Source: Sphagnum magellanicum (taxonomy: Eukaryota; Streptophyta; Sphagnopsida; Sphagnales; Sphagnaceae). Taken from it: a stretch of DNA of 64,000 nt. The notes under the pieces were generated by a model. That model searched no databases, was not told the origin of the DNA, and saw only the letters and a program-made list of their open reading frames with translations. The DNA is taken from positions 2,792,501 through 2,856,500 of the forward strand of contig CM038925.1 of assembly GCA_021904315.1 (NCBI GenBank). Direction: 5' to 3'. The position numbers and the translations under genes are program-made. Shown piece after piece: positions 34,701-48,440 of the stretch. Positions within the stretch are counted from its first letter, which is position 1; each line of letters starts with the position of its first letter.

Positions 34701-37700
34701 AATTTGGAATTTGGTTGAGAAATGGAAACTCCTCGTAGTTGAATCTTCAATTGGTTTAATTACATGAGTACTCACAATTCTTTTCAATTTTATTGAGAAT
34801 TTGAGCCACTAGTCATTCTTTGTTGAATTAGAAATTTGCAAGGTAAGTAAACTACATTTGTATGATTGTGGTGGGGAAAAAATTTAGGCATTTGGACTTA
34901 GGATGAAGGATAGACGAGTGATCGAATTTGCACAAAAGGGATCTAGACACAAGCAAAGAAGTTTTGATTGTTTTGAACACGTTGCATAGGGTCAACCCTT
35001 TTACTTCTATCATAGAACTAGGCACTCCATCATTTGACTCCATGTTTGTTTTCAAAATGTAAAAAACATTGGGTAGCAAAATTTATCACTAAAGTTCACA
35101 TCAATGTTGTACATAGATCTTCAATGCTTCCTATCATGTTCAACAAATCACAAAAAATTCTATAAGGAGTAGTTAGAGACAAGAAATTATCATTTAGAAA
35201 AAGTCAACCTTATCAATGATGTGGTAGCCACAACTCATGTATGTCAAATTTTGAAATTATTGCTCTTGCCTAGTGTGTTGGAAGTGATGGACCAAATTGG
35301 TGCTCTTGACATTTAAGGGTTAAAATTAATTTGTATTTGACAATGTACATTTGAAACTCAAGAATCAAAAGCTAAATCGTAAATCAATGATCATTGATCA
35401 TACAACTTTATTTATAATGTAAATAAATTAAAAAATGCACAATCTCATGTATTGTAAATTACATTGTGGAACCATTCAAGAATGAAAACATTGGGAAGAT
35501 ACCAATTAATCCAAGGCCCAAAAAAATTACCTACATAATTTTTTTAGATATGATTTGGGAGAAACTATAATATTGTAACCTATACAATTACCAATTCTAA
35601 ACCATCAACCTACAATTGGCAAGAACATACGCTACCATGAATCATGTTTCATTTAAATTTGTTTTAGGTTTTTAAGACTTTAGCCATCTTTGATGTTGTT
35701 TTTGGTTATTAGTTTGATGGGCAACACCTTCATGTGCAATAGCCACTACAAACCCTACCTCGTCATGTTGGGTGTGGAGCTTTATAACCTCTCTTAAGGG
35801 TGATGGCAAGCTAGTACATTCATCACTTGGCCCAAGGGGTGAAAACCTTTGCTAGCTAGAGGTGGTGGACCTAAATCATACTAACCATTAAATTATTGGG
35901 CCATGTAAAGAGAAAGATATTTTGGAATGGTCTTAATGACCTAATTGAGGCTCACAATGTCTCTAAGCTCCTAGTCAATTTGTTGACCACCTACTCTCCA
36001 TGAGGTGGTTGTTCAATTGTTAAATGGCATCCATTTTTGCCAACCAATGTTTTTATACCAATATGGATGGAACATAGTGTGACATATGCAACAATTTGTG
36101 TGTCATCAATAGTGGAAGTAGACAAATTTGAGATGGTAATGGTGTTTACAAGTACCTAATTAACATGTTCCTTCAAGTTCATATAGTGTTTGACATATGG
36201 CACACAATTCTTTGCTTTTGATGAAATTAGGTATTTCCAAATAGGTATTCCATTCTCTAGTGATTATGTACCCCACATGAAGTTGGATTTAGGAATTCTC
36301 CTCCAATTCCACAATAGGTTGTTGTTCCCATTAGTGGCCATTTCAAACCCTTTGTCCACCCATGTGGTAGGTAACATGTTTGATGTGTCAACAACCAAAA
36401 TAATGGGGCACCAAGTCGGGGCAAACCTTAGTTTACTGGGGGCAAACCCATTGGTTTTTTCACATCACATAATCATTTTGCACTTAAAAAAGTTGTGTTG
36501 TGTTAGATGAAATATTGGGTATGATTTTTTTGCTTTAACACTAATGTCAAGCATTCCACTTTAGCCTTGGCCAACTTCAATTTAAAATGGGCCAAGTTAC
36601 ATGAAACCATCCATGCTTCAATAAGCAATGATGAAAAGCTTGCAATGTTGTCCAGCTCATTAGAGGTGTTTTTGCCAACAACTACATGCATGGATATTGG
36701 TGAATTTCTCCATACATTGGGTGGGAACCCCAAATCTTTCAACATCAACTAATATTATTGCAATGACGATCGGTTCAAGGAGATTGTTAAGGAATGCAAT
36801 CTATATTCCCCCTTGTTGCTCCCCTTATGATTAGTTAGTGGAAGGTTTGGTAGTTGGACGTTGGCCTATCTAATGGTCATGTCAGAACCTTTAACGCATC
36901 CACATTAGGTTGGATTCATGGTGCCACAATTGTGGTTCCTAAAGTTGGTCATGCACTAAGATTAGAATTGGGTTTAGGTGACCAATCCACATTCACTTCT
37001 AAGTAAAAAGTTGCATAACACATCCATATCCATCCATTGGGGTACATGTTGTCGCTTGCAAAATTTCCAAATTATGCTACAATGTTCTGTAAACTTGTTT
37101 GATGAATGTTTTAAATATGGATGGCTCATTGTTTCCCAACACATGTCTCCACAAACAAAGGGTTGAATAATGGATGTGACTTGCCAACACTAAGATGTTG
37201 CAATGAAGTTAAGCACTACCAAGCTCATTATGGGCCAAATGCTAAAACACTATGACAAGTTCGACATCATTGGGCTTTTGTTAAGCCATCTTAAGGACAA
37301 TGAGAGGACAATGGGAAGGGTGGGGGATGGGGGGAGGATTCCAAGAATGATGGGGGATGACAAATAACAATGGAAAAACATTGAGGGGATTTTGAAGGCA
37401 TGTTGAAATAATGGTGGAAACATGATGAAAGGGCATCGAAAGGATGTTGAAAAGATGGCAAAGGGATTCCGAGGGGACACATGGGTCTTATTTTATTCTT
37501 TCATCAATGTACAAGTAAATCCAAACCTAAAACCAAAGGAAAAAAATAACAAAAACTTCAAAAATTGGGTCATTAAAAAACATTTCTTCAAGAGTTGAAG
37601 ACATGAAAAGGGACCTTGGGGAGGTCACTCCTTGTATGAAGCACTTGAAGAAAAAGGATATTTTTAAATATCCTATGAAATAATGGAATATTATAAGCAT

Positions 37701-40100
37701 ATTTTAAGTATATTTTCAAAATATGTCACTAACACCCTACTTATATTTAAATAAATTTTATTTATTTTTGATAAGTTGCATTTTTTTTGGCAAACCATTT
37801 GTAATAAAATGAAAATGACTTCTTGTTGGTAGGATGTTAGGTCCCTCTTGGCAACTTTGACTTGAATGAATTAGTGAGTTTTTTTCACATTACTTCAACT
37901 ATCAACCTTTACACATGAGTTCCAATTTGAACCTATTAAAACCATTATTCAAATGTTACATATTGCATTTATTAGTATATATTGAAGCATATGCAACGAC
38001 TTAATGCATCACATCTATATTTGAACAGGTTAATGATTTTTTTGACATTTTAAAAATGATCAACATTTGCACATGACTTGAACCATTCACTTTGAATGTG
38101 TTAAATCCATCATTCACAAGTTGCATTTTACATTCATCACAACTTTTTTAAATGGATGTATGAAAATTTGGTAGGTTTCACATGTGAATGGGTTAATGAT
38201 TAGGTGTTCATGCATGTAGATTATAGGGTGCATGTATATATATATATATATAAATTAGAATTCATCTTTTTCCCCTAATGTTTTTTAGGCATCATGAACA
38301 AAATATTTATTACAAATGTATGATGCCACACCCAAAACCCCAAAAATAATCCCTAAAGATTTTTCCCATTTTTTTGGGTGTATCAAAAAAAAAATCCATG
38401 CTAATTTCTATTACATTTTTTTAAAAATGGGGATTTTATACTTTTTTTTCATTTAACAAAATTTTACATGTTTAATTATCAAGAATTTTTGACTTGGTAT
38501 TTTTAAAAAATTACCATGATTTAACATTTGATTTTAGGCTTTTTTTGTTACAAGTGTATGTTCAAATATTTAGAATGAATTATTATTATTTTTCATGGTG
38601 ATGATAGTAGTGACATCAAAAAAATTCTTGTTTTCAATTCTGTGGTGTTGTTCAAGTGATAATTATATGTAAGATTATTTATCCATGTTTTAACTATAGA
38701 CCATATATGGAGGTTTTTAATTGTTAAAATCTTTATGTATTTTGGCTACAAGTCCTAGAACCTATTATAAAAATTTTGTTTTATGAAAAATCAAAATGTG
38801 GCAAAATGTGGTTTAATTTTTTTTTAAATCCTTTGTTGATCTTGATGGCCCTTTTCATGTTTGCAAAATGGTGGCAATTCATTAGAAAAAATAACTTTTG
38901 ACCTAGATCATAAATACTAGTTTTCAAGTTTCAAGTGTTTTGGATCTAAGGTTTATAATAACTTCAAAAAAAATTTAAACATTTAAAAATTAAATTAAGG
39001 TTGTAATTTTTTATATGTTTAAGGTTGGAGTTATAAAAATTATTTAAAATTATTTAAAATTATTTATTAAAAATATCTTTTTTTTTGTAAATTTCGTGAT
39101 TTCAAATTTGTGGCAAGCCTTTGGTTCTTTGCATTTTTCCTTGAATTTGCACTAGTTTTCCCAAAAATTCCCAAAAAGAATTGCCAAGGTGAAAAAATTC
39201 AACACTAATTTTTTTTAAAAAAAATGTTAGTTAGGGAGGTTTAATCCAACTAATTAATGCTAAATTTTCACCAAATTATGTTTTTTTACTTTTATAAAGG
39301 AAATGAAGGTAAAATACATTCTTACATCATTAGAAAATATAATATTAAAATATGTTGCAAGATTATTTTTCAAAGTTGTGTAATGATTAGCGTTGTTAAA
39401 CAAATATGGTTTTGAGAATAAAATGGCTACATTGGATACTAAATTAATGTTTATTCTTCTAGCCAATTTTTGCCAATTTAAGGGGCAACAACATCAACAA
39501 AGGATTTTTTTGTAAATTTTTTTTTCAAATTAAAAAAAAAATTTGAATTAATTTTTTTACATAGGTTATAATAGGTAGCCATAATATTGAAGGACAAAAA
39601 CAAGTTTTTTGCTGCATAACTTATTTATAACTAAAGAAGATTTAACCACATAAATTTAACCACGTTTATGTGGTAAATCTTCTTATGGATGATTGCCATT
39701 TAAACAACATTCCAAAGAAAAACAAATTTTTGTTTAATCAGATTGGGAAAAATAAAAACTTGTGATTTCTCAAAAAATGGACATATATTTTATGCAATAA
39801 AAATAACATTGTTGAAGATTTAATGAATGTCTTCTTGAATTCACACTGAATTGAATCAAATTTATAAAGATTGCAAGTCAATTTAAACAATTACTTATTT
39901 ATTTACTTAATGTTAGCTTAAATTATTTTTTAACCCTTTAAATTAAATATTTGTATATATATATAATGCAATTATAAAATAAGTTTGAAAATCATGTTTT
40001 CATTTTAGCATGTGAATAAATTTTGAAAAAAAGAACATATGTTAAAGTTTGAATTTCCTAAATAATTTCATATTGAACATAATAAACTCAATTTTTTTCT
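34700..40100. other. intergenic DNA with unidentified open frames
   Basis: 35700-37480 is somewhat richer in G+C. It holds open frames at 36190-36510 (+), 36567-36752 (+), 36503-36748 (-) and 37250-37480 (-), none with a motif I recognise. The block at 37300-37490 is G-rich and A-rich with GGGGGATGG and GATGTTGAAA words. A (TA)n run lies at 38235-38253. The remainder is AT-rich. Confidence 0.4.
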
Positions 40101-40124
40101 TTTATGTTATCAAAGTTTTGAAAT

Positions 40125-40190
40125 GATCTCTGGATTAAGACCTTGGTGCGTCTTCATGAGATCTTGGGTTCAAAATATTTTTGATGGATG
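40125..40190 (+). mobile_element. degenerate tRNA-like SINE head
   Basis: TCTGGATTAAGACC (A-box-like) and GGGTTCAAA (B-box-like) are spaced as in a tRNA. Weaker than the other heads; chance similarity is possible. Confidence 0.3.
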
Positions 40191-40439
40191 TGTGCAATAA
40201 TTGAATGACGTGTCAATGCATGTCATGGCATGCCTTGTGAAAAACACAATCCATCACTCCATAACTTGAAATTTTCACTTAAAATGTCCTAATCAATGAG
40301 TCTTTTTTTAGCACAATTGTGCAATCTCTACATTGATCATTTATATGTCCCCTTTCCTTTAAAACCTAGTGAATTTGGGTGGTTGAAAACCCCATGTTTC
40401 TTTCTTGTGTAGTTTGGTAGCACTCTAGGCATTCATGGA

Positions 40440-41900
40440 AGTCAGTAGTAAAAAGGGAGATTTCGGAAATTTTTACTTTCCTGCCTAACAACCTCAAGCC
40501 AGCCAGATTTGGCTGATTCCTGTTGTGGATGATCGCCAGTCAGTCCACCACCTGCTCGACGATTTCTTGTAAAGACGTCTTTGGTGGGTCACACCCTCTG
40601 TAAGATAGTGGGTCCAAGTGTGAGTCCAACAACTCATTGTTCAGATTCCCATAGCTTATTAGAAAACAGTAGTAATGCAGGAATGCACCTTCATCTCGTC
40701 CATACAAGGTCAGGGGAGGAGCGGTTCCCAATTACATATATAAGTTGTGGACATATGTGAAGACTGTATAACACATGTTGGAAACATGCAGATTGAATAT
40801 TTCAACAGGGCGGCTAGCAAAAGGCCAAAACGTTTCTCAGGCTTTTGTACCTCAGACAAAGTTGCATGTATGAAATGAAATGGAGGTCCATGAGTGGTGG
40901 GGATTTAAAGTTACCAATCATCAGAACAACAGCTGCCTGAGTGAGCTGCCTGTGTTGTCACTCATAGAACTCAATAGGATCTGAAATCCCAATTGGAGAA
41001 CTCAATCGAATCTGATAACAAATCATAGAATTCAATCCAATCTGAAAACAAGTTAGGCTAGAGGAAATTAAAGCAAAGCAGACTCCATTCCACAAATGAC
41101 CCAAACCCAATAGAAAACCGACTCGATGGATTTCTGACTTTGTGATGTATCTGCCTGAAATGCCGCTTCTATTCCTCAGATAGAAACAAAAAAAAGCGGA
41201 TATATGCACACACAAATTCACCATGAAGATATAGCCCTTGTGGTATCCAGTTGATTGAACTGGGGGGGAGAGGGGGGCGGAATCAACCTGCAGTACAGCA
41301 TAAAGAGTAAAGATCAAGAGTGGGCCTGTTGCTTGCAGGCAGCGACAAGCACTGTTGTTTTTTTCCTCAATTTTGTAGTGGCAAGCCTCCCGACGCAGAT
41401 AGATTTCCACTTAACTGGCCACAGTTTTGTACAGGACCATTCAACGTGTAGCCAGCCTACAGACAGGTCTGTGGCGACATGCTCCCCCTGAAAAATAAAA
41501 TAATACTGGGCGAAATTTGGCGACTCTTTTTTGAGGAAAAAAATGGTTTTTGGCAAGAAATTTGGATCAGTTTCGCCAAAAACAAGAAAAGACTGTGAAT
41601 CCCAAGCCTGTTTGTTACCTGTACTAATTAGGCTAGTTGTGGGAAACGTGTTCAAAGTGATTTTTTCCTCTTGGGTAATGGGCCTCATTGATTGGGCTGT
41701 GAACGAAAAAACTCAAACTATGCGCACTCCCCCATATAGAAGATTATGCAATCTTTCCCTTTGGTCTAGCCATGTAGGTAACAAGAGTAGGATTTTAGGC
41801 AAAGGATATGGAGGTAAGATGTGGTGCTATTGGGAACATCTTGAGGGAACACTAGGGAACTTGGTAAACAAATTGGGAGCATAATTGGGAACCTATAGCA
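40440..41900. other. CpG-retaining island with unidentified coding-like frames
   Basis: Base composition differs from the neighbours. On the minus strand, an open stretch at 40540-40737 encodes PPLTLYGRDEGAF and, near its end, DPPKTSLQEIVEQVVD. Others lie at 40958-41410 and 41314-41688. A strong acceptor-like site (T-rich then CAG|GGGGAG) occurs near 41486 on the minus strand. I recognise no family. It could be part of a host gene or an unclassified transposon. Confidence 0.3.
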
Positions 41901-42643
41901 ACACACTCGGAACATGGAGGGAACACCAAAATCCCAGATCCACCCCCCCCACCCCATCCCACCCCCCCTTTAAGGAATAAGTTGGGCCCTCCAAGGTGCA
42001 TGTTGAGTTGTCTAAGTGGCTTGGTCAAATCTCTATTGGACTAAAACTATTCATCACCATTTTGGCCTGGCCAATTATCCCATTCCTAATAGGCTGGGTA
42101 ACTATTATTATTCACAAACAAGCCTAAACAATTCAGTAGTATGAAGGATCTTGGGGCCCAAACTTTGTCACAAATCTATCTTGAAAGAGGCGTGGTGAAT
42201 GGGACGCATAGCTTTTGGGTGGAAAATGATGCCCTTAAAATGGGTTCCACCCATACCCATTTGGGCCTCACCCATATATCTCACATCCAAGATGGCCAAG
42301 TCGCTAGTTCCCATGGCTCACACATAAACATGAAACCAAGACTAGAAAATTTGGGAGACTACTGATAGCAAACCACTTGGACCAATCATTATGTCTAGCT
42401 GATCAATAGCACACGTTAACAATTAATATCATATGCAATGCTCTTATATTCTAACGCTAACGCTCCTCTCTTGGCATCCCTTCTTTAATCACGTTCTTGT
42501 ATTGACCTTTAGTTATGCACTTTGTTGGCTATGTCCCAAACTTGGGATAGAGGCATTCATGGGTACCCCTCTTGAAGTAGGTATTAGGTGCAGATAATGA
42601 AGTTGAATGAATAATGTCTAAGCCGTATTGGCGGAATCAAATA

Positions 42644-42688
42644 TTATATATATAGAGAGAGAGTGTGTGTGTGTGTGAGAGAGAGAGG
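42644..42688. repeat. compound (TA)(GA)(GT)(GA) microsatellite
   Basis: TATATATA, GAGAGAGA, GTGTGTGTGTGTGT and GAGAGAGAG runs in direct succession. Confidence 0.9.
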
Positions 42689-42689
42689 C

Positions 42690-44440
42690 AAACACCTAAA
42701 TGAATGAATTCAGCACTAATTAAATTATTCTTGAAATTGTCCAGTTTTGGAAAAATATATTGTTCAAAATTTTGAAATTTTGTGTTCTCATTGTCAAAAG
42801 TTGTGGAAACCACAAAAAGCAAAATCGTCACAATGCCTTTCAACATGCGAATTGTAAGCTTTGAACAAAAGCAAGTGCCATGGCCAATCTTTTTATTCTA
42901 ACAAGAAAGCATAGAACTCTTCCTTGAATGCATTGATTTTAACGAAAAGTGTGCATGTCCATGGTCTGGTGTGAAAGGGTTATGCACGGGTATTGGAAAT
43001 GGTTGTCAGGGAGCATAACAAAGGATGCGGTCACATTAGGGCAAAAGTAGTTCTTCACAAGAAAATTGTGAGACAGTAAGTTGAAAATTTGAAATATGTA
43101 TATTGTATGCTGAAATGCATCTCACTAAATTAATTAGTTGATTGGCACCTTAGTGTCAAATCTGTTCATGTATTACGATATATAATGCAGTCAAAACCTT
43201 TCTCCAAGCACCCAAATATGATAAATAATTAAAATTAATGCAACTAAAAAATTAGATAAATTTTGATTAATATGTTTGAACCTTTTGTGCATTTTTCTTT
43301 TTCTTTTCTTTTCTAATCAAGGGGGAAAAAACATTTGTTGGGGGCAATAATGGGTTGACTAACACAATTTGAAAAATAACTTCCACACAACCAATGAGAT
43401 GAATCAACATGCACCCAAGAAGTCAAAGTCTTTTCCTATTTGGGGGAGGAGGGGTGGGATTTTTTTGGATTTTCATAATCCCCATGTGTTTCCACCCTCG
43501 TCCCATGTTGATATTTCAAATGCATTCCTCATGTTGTGCCCAATAAACATGATGTTATCTCATATCATTTGCCCAAAGTTGAATTTTCATAAGCCATATG
43601 ATGGAAATGTAGACTTGGTTCATATTGAATGGGACTTTGATGTTGCCAAGTTATAATAGTCTTGCCCCATTTGTGAATGTGATGCATGATAGGTGTAAGA
43701 AATATAAGTTATGAATCCAATGGTAAGTCTTGATTTTTAAAATTCCAGCATATGTATGTTTGACAACACATTATCACATGCACGTAAACTGCAATGACCA
43801 AAGAATTCCAAATATGCATAAGAACTTCAACAAACTATAACAAAAGCACATCTAAACCTAAGTCCAACCACAAAACACAATATCTAAAATAAGGTCACAA
43901 ATATGTAAAAAAGATATTCAAACACAATTACATTCAAGACATAGATAATTTGGAAGCATGAAACAAGAGAAACAAGGCTAATGCATAAGGTTGAACCTTA
44001 AAGTAATGTTAAACATATTGATAATAAGGGTGAAACTACTTTTATTTATATTTGCTAAGGACATAACTCAAGGAAGCTTTTATAAGGTTTCCATATGGTC
44101 CACTATGCAAAGAGTTTTTTTAATTATTTATATTGGATGAAAAATAAAATGATGGATAAACTACATTTGTGAGCTGTTATGTTAAAAAATGAAATAACTT
44201 AATCAAATATAACTAATTTTATAAAATTTAATATTTTTCTAATGACCTACATTGGGGTAAATTACGATATGTCATTTGTGACATCACATCCCCTTTTAAC
44301 AATGCATTTCACAATGAATGACCTTGGGTTTGTTTGTATATCATTGGCAAAACTATGGCACTTTCTCAAGGGCATTTGAAAAGTGTTTAAATGTCTCCCA
44401 TGTATGTTCACTCACATTGTAGTTTCACTAATGGATGAAA
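42690..44440. other. AT-rich intergenic DNA
   Basis: The open frame at 43369-43656 (+) contains no motif I recognise. Otherwise nothing is visible. Confidence 0.45.
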
Positions 44441-44447
44441 TATAAAA

Positions 44448-44645
44448 ATTGGTTATTGGACATCCTTGAATTTTAAAAGATTTCATTTCGTATTCTTGTT
44501 CGTCATCAAGATTTCAATTGATGAAATTAGTTCTAGATTTAAAAATCGATTATTGCACATCTCTGAATTGAAATTTTCCTTCATTTTGTATTCTTGTTTA
44601 CTATCAAGATTTGAATTGATGGAGTTAGTTCTATATTTATTCTTA
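44448..44645 (+). repeat. two-copy tandem duplication, 97-bp period
   Basis: TTATTGGACATCC at 44453 and TTATTGCACATCT at 44550 begin two collinear copies. Both continue through GTATTCTTGTT, ATCAAGATTT and TTAGTTCTA. Confidence 0.8.
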
Positions 44646-45179
44646 AGATTGTAGATGCACATGGTAAGGTTTTAACAAAAATTGAAACGATGAATTTGCA
44701 TGGAGTCTTGAAACTTGAGTGGGAAGGCCATGGCATTTATTTGTTTGTTGACGGTGAATGGACCAAGTTTTCAATAATTTATTTTTTCCAAGGTCGTGTT
44801 GTTTTGATATGTTATTAAAAAAGTCAAACTTGGTCTCCAAATTTGAATTTTAGTTGTTATTGATGATGTTTGGACAAAAAAAATTCTTGTATTGTTTTTG
44901 TGCTTCTTGAATATGTAACACAAATTGTGCTTATATATTGACTAATTATGTGATCTTTGCATACCACCAGATTCACAACCTTATTCACACCTTGAATTGA
45001 TCGAACTGAAGTATAAATCATGATTTGCAAAACAAAACGTGTTTGATTTATTAACAAATGGATTGTGTGGTTAAATGTAAACATGTCATGGACAAGAGAT
45101 TGTACACAACTATTGGTGCAAACATTTCATTGACCCATTTTGTTTGTCCGAATTTATTTGAAGATGGAAGGCTAAAGAT

Positions 45180-46300
45180 AGTTTGACCTTCACACATAAT
45201 AATTCAAAAAGTCTTAAATGCAAAACTTGGATGAAAATTCATGGGGTTGAATTTTTTTTTAAAACCTTCAAGGAAGCCAAATATATTGAAAAACATGATA
45301 TGAAATAATTTAGTTATTATTTTGCCAATTCTTCCTTTATATAAGGAATATAATGAACCATCTTCGTCAAGAAATCCACCACCACCACCAAAATGAAGTT
45401 GAATGAATTGAAAGGTGGGAGACATGTGATGAAATCCATGGAGATTTAAACCCTAATTACAATGCAAGGATTGATAATAGTTCAAAAATTCCATGTGAGT
45501 AATGACAATATTTTTTGTTCATTACAAACATCACATGACCAAAAAAATTTTACAATATATTTCCAAAGTTGGAGACACAAATAATCTTGAAACATTAATT
45601 CCGCATTTTTGCTAACAACCAAGTTGTCATACCTAGTTTCAAGAAAGTGAGGTTAAACAAGGCCATCATGCACATGTACAAAAAAAATCACAATGTATGA
45701 CAAACCATCCTTAAATTGAAAATTATCATATCAATTGGAGAGATGTTGAATTCAATTATGGTCTTTCAAATGGCCCTTTCAATGGTAATAGCAAGAAAAA
45801 TGGTTATATAATTAGGAATTGCCAACAACATATCAAAGGCATTCCAACTTGAAAACATCACATTGTTCATCAAAAGTTTTATTTCTTTCCCTAGTCACAA
45901 CTTGTATAACCAATGGGATAATCCTTATTCCCTTGTCAGCCAAGATGATAGATGATAATAAACCAAAAATTGAGACAATTATAATGCCTATTAAGCTTGA
46001 CATTGATTAAATACATGAGCAAGACCATAAAATATTAAGGACATTTATGATTTGAATATATGATAATTTAAACCCCTTCAAGTAAATGATGCCAATCCTC
46101 AAATGCATCAATAATTGCCAAGAACTCCTTGTCATGCATTTCATATTGAACTTTAGCAAGAGAAAAGTTATGAGAATGGAAACCAATTTATGATGAAAAA
46201 AACCATCTTTTATAATTTGTGAAAACACAACCTCTAGTGTGAAATCACAAGCATCTTTCTCCAAGATAAATGGATTGAAAGAACTTGCATTAATCCATTG
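45180..46300 (-). pseudogene. gypsy relic, RNase H to integrase core
   Basis: RNase H: KDACDFTLEVVFSQ (from 46264), then in the next frame QYEMHDKEFLAIIDAFEDW (46148-46071), matching E-T-D-A-S-D-x-A-x-G-x-x-L-S-Q and Y-E-I-H-D-K-E-L-L-A-I-V-x-A-F-x-x-W-R-H-Y-L-E. Integrase core: SMDFITCLPPFNSFNFILVV and KMVHYIPYIKEELAK (about 45439-45319), with the first catalytic Asp at 45436-45434. The stretch between is full of stops. The family differs from the chromovirus and is the same as the plus-strand relic at 50.7 kb. Confidence 0.75.
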
Positions 46301-46639
46301 GGGATATCATAAATGAAACATTCAAAGATTGGAAAACAACATCACCTTTGGGTCCCCGTGTGTAAAAGGTTGATTGCTTTGAACTAAATAAGTACAAGTG
46401 AATAATGCACAATGAATTGACAATAAAAAGAACATATATTGGAAAACATTGATTGTCATTAATAGAAACTCAGGTAACCTAATCCATTATAAGAAATTAA
46501 ACATGTATTGTTTGACTAAAAATATAATAAAAAATCATGTTTCAAATATTTGTTAATTTGACCGATTCATCAAGCTTTTTTGAAACACACTAACAAATTT
46601 GATTCAACAAGATGTTGGCGCCCTCAAGTCAAGCTCATT

Positions 46640-46750
46640 GGCAAAGGGTTGATAGGAGTTTCACATGCACACCACAAGGTTTGAACATAGGACCTTGTGG
46701 TCCCAATGTCCCAAAAGGGATTATACTAAAAAGCCATCACCCTTAGGGTT
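46640..46750 (-). mobile_element. tRNA-derived SINE-like head
   Basis: On the minus strand TTTAGTATAATCCC (A-box-like) and TGTTCAAACC (B box; plus strand 46678-46687) are separated as in a tRNA. GTGGTGTGCATGTGAAACTCC follows, a sequence style common in plant SINE bodies. Confidence 0.45.
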
Positions 46751-46899
46751 CTAACTTATCATTTTGTAGGTGTTAATTTGAACATGGCCAATTTGACTAG
46801 TGGTCTTTTTGAATTTGTCAAACAATGTACCTTTTGATTAGTTAAATCAAACAAAAAAAATTAAGTAAATTTTTTTTGGATTTTTAAAAATAATGCCAA

Positions 46900-48440
46900 A
46901 TTTTTAATTAGTCACGGATATTTTTACATTTTTTTTGGTGGTAGGTAGATAATAAATAATTAGATAGGTTGTATGTAGATTTTTTATAAGTTCATGATTC
47001 AAATTTTCATACATATGTATCTATGTACCTACCTAAGACCTACCCACCACATTTGTTGGTAGATGTAGGTCACATGTTGTAGGTAGTTAAATCATGAATA
47101 ATTTAGCTTCTAGGCATTTAATAAGTTGCAAGTAAAAAATATTCCTAAAGTTATCATTAATGGCATTGTGTTGTTGAATATTTGAAAATTTCGAATTGAT
47201 TACTTGGAATGAATATTGTTAATTCATAAATATAATTGGGTCATTAATTTGTCAAAAAAAAATACACTAGATTTGCCCAAAGTTTGGTAGGCATTAAATC
47301 ATGATTTTAAAACATGTTTTACAAAAAATTTGCTTGAAATTCATTGAAAAAATATCCATAAGTACATTGGATGATTTAACATCTTGAAAAAATTCAATAT
47401 GAACTTGCTTGAGAGCTTCAAATTGAGTGTTCATATACATATGTGAATGTAGTTTTCCTTGTCTAGGTCCATGTCACATGTTTTCAACATCTTAGTCATT
47501 TGATTTGAAAAAAAGGTATCCAAGTTGTTCATCAATAAACCCATTAATCAAAAAAAGAATTCTTGAACTTGAGCCATTTTGAATCCATACCAAGTACATC
47601 CAAAAAATGAACAATCAATCATGCTTTCACCCCAACTTATGTTATTTCACCAATTTCTCATCAATAAAACATAAAAATGCACCATGTGATCAAGTAATTC
47701 TTTAGTTTATGTTGTCTTTAAGCATGTCACATTTGATCATGATTACTAGTAAAAATAAAGTGTTAAACTTTCAATACATAACACTTCAAGGTCTAGTTTT
47801 AAAGTCCCTACAAAGACTAGACATGTCCTTATTTCCCCATTCTTTGGGTGTGGATTTGCGAAAGAAATGGCACCTGTTGAAAGTATGTTGACCATGTTTC
47901 TTTAGACACTCATTAGCAATGACCTAGTTTTTCACAATAAAAGTAAATTTTATGTGCACACATCAACATTGTTTTTTTGCTTTGTGAAGGGCTTCAATTG
48001 TGTCCCATGGATTTTCATGGGATCATTCTTTGGTGCAATTGTTATTAGTTGGGATGACCATATATGGGATTTTTTATATTCCTTTGAATTCATAATGCAC
48101 AATAACACATTTTGGGTTTTGCAACTAGCCTTTATAATTACATACTTATCAAGAAGGACATATATAACTAGTGATTAATGAGTTACGAAACCCATGTTGT
48201 TTCACCCATTTAGTCGCAAGGGATGTTTAGTTGCAAAGCCTAATCATTTTAATGATTATGATTTTTATTTTTATTTATAATAATGAAATTTCATGTCATC
48301 ATTAACCTTAGTATGATGTGTAAAGTGCATATCATCTCAACTTAGTCGTGTTATTCAACTAAATGTTACAAAAGACGCCTTGATGGATGGATGACATGTG
48401 TCAAAAATCTATAAACATGTTATGAATCATTGCACATGAC
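46900..48440. other. AT-rich intergenic DNA
   Basis: A small TAGG-rich patch lies at 46930-47110. Open frames at 47709-47891 and 47954-48178 show no recognised motif. Confidence 0.45.

Noticed and set aside
35700-37480. Transposase or gag in the G+C-richer block
   Set aside because: I read both strands and found no conserved motif strong enough to name a family.
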